Positions 60,873-64,000 of a stretch of DNA of 64,000 nt are shown here, piece by piece; position 1 is the first letter of the stretch, and the number at the start of each line of letters is the position of its first letter. A program made the translations under genes and the position numbers. Location: assembly GCF_003570905.1 (NCBI RefSeq), contig NZ_QXJM01000027.1, positions 248,001 to 312,000 on the forward strand. The letters are read 5' to 3'. The DNA comes from Cohnella faecalis (lineage in GTDB: Bacteria > Bacillota > Bacilli > Paenibacillales > Paenibacillaceae). A model generated the notes under the pieces. It had not been told where the DNA came from. It saw only the letters and a program-made list of their open reading frames with translations, and did not search any database.

Positions 60873-62765
60873 ATGAGACCGGATTTGCGCAGTGCGCTTT
60901 CGCTTTCGCATCGGCCGCTAGTCGGCGACGGGGCGATGGGCACCTTTTTATATCAGCTTGGCTTTCCCGTAGGAGTCTCCTACGAAGAGTTCAACCTTTT
61001 GAAGCCCGGCGTCATCGGAGACGTTCACCGCCGGTATGTGGAGGCGGGCGCGGAAGTGATCGAGACGAACACGTTCTCCGCCCAGCACGGAAAGCTGTCG
61101 AAGTACGGCTTGGAAAAGAAAGTCGAAGCGATCAACGCGGCGGGAGTCGCCATCGCGCGGGAAGCTGCCGGAGATCGGGCGTACGTCGTGGGAGCGATAG
61201 GCGCCATTCGGGCCGGCCGCCGCAGAGCGGTTCGTACCGCCACGATCAAGCGCGAATACGAGGAGCAAATCGGCGCGATTCTCGCGGCGGGCGTGGACGG
61301 GCTGCTGCTGGAGACGTTTTTCGATCTGGAGGAATTGTCTCTGGCGCTCGGCCTTATTCGAGCCAAGAGCGACCTGCCGGTCATTTGCCAATTCGCGGTA
61401 GAGGATACCGACCGCACGCATGACGGCGTTCTTCTCGGCGAAGCGTTTCGCCGTCTGAAGGGCGAAGGGGCCGATGTCATCGGCTTCAACTGCCGGAGCG
61501 GCCCGAACGCGATTTTGCGCGCGATGCAGACGATTCCGCGCGATCTCGGCGCATCGTTAAGCGCATTTCCGAATGCGGGCATCGCCGATCTCGTGGACGG
61601 CAAAGTCGTTTACTCGGCAACGCCGGAATATTTCGCTTCCTCCGCGCTGCGTTTCGCCGATTTGAACGCACGGCTGATCGGCGGCTGCTGCGGCACGACT
61701 CCCGATCATATCGCGGCGATTGCCAAAGCTCTGCGCGATTATTCGCCGTCTCCGGAGCGGGAGAATGGGAATGCGGGCGGCGTGGATTCTGCTGTGAAAA
61801 CCGGGGCGGGAGCCGAGGAGCGTCCGGTTTACGACGGAGGCCGCTTCGGAGACGAGCCCTCCATCGTCGAGCTCGTCAAACACCGTCATACGGTTATCGT
61901 CGAGCTCGATCCTCCGCGAGATTTGGACATCGCGAAGTTCATGGCGGGCGCGAAAGCTTTGAAGGAAGCGAAAGCCGACGCCTTGACGATGGCCGACAAT
62001 TCGCTCGCCGTTACCCGAATGAGCAACATGGCGCTCGCCGCTCTCGTGAAAGAAAGAATCGGCATCCGCTCGTTGGCCCACATCGCTTGCCGCGACCGCA
62101 ACCTGATCGGAACGCAATCCCATATGATGGGCTTTGACGCGCTGGGCATCGACCATGTGCTTGCGGTCACGGGAGATCCGGCCAAATTCGGCGATTTGCC
62201 GGGTTCAAGCTCGGTCTACGACACAACCTCGTTCGAAATTATTCGGATGATCAAGCAATTGAACGAAGGGGTCGCTTTTTCAGGCAAGCCGCTCAAGCAG
62301 AAAGCCCGATTCGTCGTCGGCGCGGCGTTCAACCCGAACGTCAAGCATCTGGACAAAGCGGTGCAGCGGCTCGAAAAGAAGGTTCAGGCCGGGGCCGACT
62401 ACATCATGACCCAGCCTGTCTATGACGCGGGGCTCATCGAGAGAATCGCCGAGGCGACGAAGCATATTCCGATTCCCGTTTTTCTGGGTATTTTCCCGCT
62501 TGCGAGCGGACGGAACGCCGAATATTTGCACAACGAAGTGCCCGGAATCCAGCTCTCCGACGAAGTGCGCGAGCGTATGCGCGGCCTCGAAGGTGCGGAA
62601 GGGCGCGCAGAAGGCGTCCGAATCGCACAGGAGCTGCTCGACACGGCGATGAAGCATTTCAACGGCATTTACTTGATGACGCCGTTCCTATCCTACGAGA
62701 TGACGGTGGCTTTGACCGCCTATGTCAAAGAAAAAAGCGCCGTGATCGCCCAGGCGGGAGTCTAG
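60873..62765 (+). CDS. yitJ: bifunctional homocysteine S-methyltransferase / methylenetetrahydrofolate reductase (YitJ type)
   Basis: 630 residues. N-terminal betaine-homocysteine-methyltransferase-like domain: GDGAMGTFLYQLG, ETNTFSAQHGKL, GFNCRSGP and the zinc site GGCCGTTPDHI. C-terminal MTHFR domain after a linker near residue 300: VIVELDPPRDLD, LAVTGDPAKFGDLPGSSSVYD and YIMTQPVYD. It would make 5-methyl-THF and methionine. No S-box riboswitch was recognised upstream, although yitJ has one in Bacillus. The ribosome site GGGGAACGGG is only moderate. Confidence 0.93.
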   Translation: MRPDLRSALSLSHRPLVGDGAMGTFLYQLGFPVGVSYEEFNLLKPGVIGDVHRRYVEAGAEVIETNTFSAQHGKLSKYGLEKKVEAINAAGVAIAREAAGDRAYVVGAIGAIRAGRRRAVRTATIKREYEEQIGAILAAGVDGLLLETFFDLEELSLALGLIRAKSDLPVICQFAVEDTDRTHDGVLLGEAFRRLKGEGADVIGFNCRSGPNAILRAMQTIPRDLGASLSAFPNAGIADLVDGKVVYSATPEYFASSALRFADLNARLIGGCCGTTPDHIAAIAKALRDYSPSPERENGNAGGVDSAVKTGAGAEERPVYDGGRFGDEPSIVELVKHRHTVIVELDPPRDLDIAKFMAGAKALKEAKADALTMADNSLAVTRMSNMALAALVKERIGIRSLAHIACRDRNLIGTQSHMMGFDALGIDHVLAVTGDPAKFGDLPGSSSVYDTTSFEIIRMIKQLNEGVAFSGKPLKQKARFVVGAAFNPNVKHLDKAVQRLEKKVQAGADYIMTQPVYDAGLIERIAEATKHIPIPVFLGIFPLASGRNAEYLHNEVPGIQLSDEVRERMRGLEGAEGRAEGVRIAQELLDTAMKHFNGIYLMTPFLSYEMTVALTAYVKEKSAVIAQAGV

Positions 62766-62805
62766 GTCCGAACGGGCCGGCTCCAATTGCGGGTGAAGCA
62801 GCCGC

Positions 62806-62905
62806 TGCCGTCGAAGCTGCATTCTATCGTCGTACTGGCACACTATCGTCGTAAGGGTGCACTAGCATCGAACTGGCGCGTTATCGTCGAAGTTACGCCA
62901 TCGTA
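62806..62905. repeat. degenerate 19-bp tandem repeat
   Basis: TATCGTCG-like segments recur at 62825, 62844, 62863 (decayed, TAGCATCG) and 62882, exactly 19 bp apart, with partial units before and after. Non-coding region after the yitJ-type gene. Confidence 0.8.
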
Positions 62906-62980
62906 CATGAGCTGCGAAAGCGTGTTAACGGCGGATGAGGTATTTACGGCTGAAATGGGTTGCCAACCAACTGCCTATTA

Positions 62981-63170
62981 GGAATAGAACGAAACATTCG
63001 TCTTATTCCATGCAAATTTACTCCAATTGCGGCAGTAAGACGAATAAATCGTCGTATTCCCTAACTGCGCGCCCCAAATGGACGTATGAAGAGGAAATAA
63101 CGACAAATATTCGTCTTATTCCGTCCCTCATGGAGTTGCAGTTGAGAATAGGACGAAAATTTCGTTCTAT
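62981..63170. repeat. array C of four palindromes
   Basis: Four imperfect inverted repeats: 62981-63009, about 63032-63060, 63091-63122 and 63144-63170. Each has left arm GGAATAgGACGAA-like and right arm TTCGTCTTATTCC-like. Centres lie about 51, 61 and 49 bp apart. No gene is seen between the yitJ-type gene and remA. Confidence 0.85.
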
Positions 63171-63282
63171 ATGGTCAGAACGGACAGGGCGCGACCGATC
63201 GGGCCCGCGATGTACGACGCTCCGCCGATCGTTCGCTGCCCGGCGAGCCGCCTCCGGAGACATCGAAGCAAGCCGCAACCTC

Positions 63283-63311
63283 TTGTCCGTTCTATTGATT
63301 TGAAGTACAAT
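63283..63311 (+). promoter_or_regulatory. candidate remA promoter
   Basis: TTGTCC (63283-63288), 17 bases, TACAAT (63306-63311), 134 bases before remA. Confidence 0.55.
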
Positions 63312-63444
63312 ATACAGATGAATATGAGGCATGTGGCAGACACATCCATTCTCGCAGTATGCGGAAGGCCGCTTCTGGCAACAATGGGAGCTAGTTCGGG
63401 TGCCTGCGGAGCTACTGGCGAGGAATACCGGAGGGAATGGTTTC

Positions 63445-63705
63445 ATGGCGATCAAGTTGATCAATATCGGCTTTGGTAACATCGTATCTGCAAATCGGAT
63501 CATTTCCATCGTTAGCCCGGAATCAGCGCCGATCAAACGGATCATACAGGAAGCACGCGATCGTCACATGCTAATCGACGCTACTTATGGCCGCCGTACG
63601 CGAGCCGTCATTATTACGGACAGCGACCATGTCATCTTGTCGGCGGTCCAACCGGAGACGGTTGCGCACCGGTTGTCGACCAAAGACGACGAACATGACG
63701 AATGA
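63445..63705 (+). CDS. remA: RemA/YlzA extracellular-matrix regulator (DUF370)
   Basis: 86 residues from ATG 63445 behind [32 protein letters not shown], then [15 protein letters not shown] and [30 protein letters not shown] are the DUF370/RemA signature. RemA is a DNA-binding activator of biofilm-matrix and osmoprotection genes in Bacillus and always sits next to gmk. Confidence 0.94.
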   Translation: MAIKLINIGFGNIVSANRIISIVSPESAPIKRIIQEARDRHMLIDATYGRRTRAVIITDSDHVILSAVQPETVAHRLSTKDDEHDE

Positions 63706-63718
63706 ATCGGGGAAGTCC

Positions 63719-64000
63719 ATGAACAGAGGGTTATTAATCGTATTGTCCGGTCCTTCCGGAGTCGGCAAAGGAACGGTGTGCACGGCATTGCGCGGCAAGC
63801 TGCCGGAATTGATTTATTCCGTTTCGGCTACTTCCAGACAGCCTCGTGAAGGCGAGCGGGATGGAGTCAATTACTTTTTCAAGACGCGCGAGCAGTTTCA
63901 GGATATGATAGCCCGCGACGCTCTGCTGGAGCATGCTGAATACGTAGGCAACTATTACGGTACGCCTCGGGAATTCGTCGAGAAGACTCTGGCGGAGGGC
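63719..64000 (+). CDS. gmk: guanylate kinase, 3' end outside window
   Basis: First 94 residues from ATG 63719. [20 protein letters not shown] with Walker [10 protein letters not shown], then [22 protein letters not shown] and the GMP-binding YYGTP. Phosphorylates GMP to GDP. The ribosome site is GGGGAAG. The rest, and the usual rpoZ, lie beyond the window. Confidence 0.95.
   Translation, partial: MNRGLLIVLSGPSGVGKGTVCTALRGKLPELIYSVSATSRQPREGERDGVNYFFKTREQFQDMIARDALLEHAEYVGNYYGTPREFVEKTLAEG

Overview
The window is about 56% GC and reads as a chromosomal stretch of a low-to-mid GC Firmicute of the family Paenibacillaceae (Paenibacillus/Cohnella type). This rests on the gene content: ccpA, acuA/acuC/acsA, ytxJ (bacillithiol redox), ylaN, ylbF/ylbG, yloB, remA, gmk, yugN, yktB and rqcH. 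It also rests on strong AGGAGG ribosome sites with frequent GTG and TTG starts. Genus and species cannot be fixed from the sequence alone. No rRNA, tRNA, prophage, insertion sequence or CRISPR array was seen.

Layout. 0-7.2 kb: yktB (partial), an unknown gene, gnd, aroK, a rhodanese, a crcB pair, aroA and a CoA-binding protein. 7.2-11 kb: a nagE-type PTS permease (IICBA) overlapping ptsI. 11-15 kb: a DJ-1/PfpI protein, a VanZ-like protein, a zinc-ribbon protein, ytxJ, ccpA and mtnN. 15-22.3 kb: the acetate/acetyl-CoA block, with a metallo-beta-lactamase gene, acuA and acuC on the minus strand and acsA on the plus strand, split by a low-GC insert. 22.3-25.6 kb: an orphan HPr-kinase-like protein with a signal-peptidase-like protein, opposite a secreted two-repeat protein and a 54-residue protein. 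25.6-30.7 kb: a class A PBP, ferritin, a Fur-boxed Cys-rich protein and rpsD with a long leader. 30.8-41.1 kb: a GAF-GGDEF cyclase, a lipoprotein, an AmpS/PepS-type aminopeptidase, a His-less HPr-like protein, ylaN, a GntR-ABC operon, a Ca2+/H+ antiporter, Asp23, ftsW and yugN. 41.3-50.3 kb: an M20 amidohydrolase, a CBS protein, an XPB-type helicase with its partner, ylbF, ylbG, LysR and a PHP phosphoesterase. 50.3-64 kb: a repeat array, then rqcH, yloB, tetR, purT, dapF, an arsR-MFS pair, a yitJ-type gene, more repeats, remA and gmk (partial).

How parts fit together. CcpA, EI (ptsI), a NagE-type permease, a Ser46-only HPr homologue, an HprK-like kinase and a candidate cre site at acsA all belong to the carbon-catabolite theme. 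AcuA and AcuC are the acetylase/deacetylase pair for AcsA. Several regulators sit beside clear inverted-repeat operators (GntR, TetR, ArsR, Fur).

Two general observations stand out. First, eight genes (yktB, crcB1, aroA, acuC, the class A PBP, the aminopeptidase, ftsW, yugN) are each broken by what looks like one missing base in a G or C run. Housekeeping genes such as aroA and ftsW are unlikely to be truly dead, so a sequencing or consensus error is the best reading. Second, three intergenic regions (15.06-15.28, 50.29-50.73 and 62.98-63.17 kb) carry arrays of palindromes spaced about 50-60 bp apart. The first two share a core and an exact 52-bp period.
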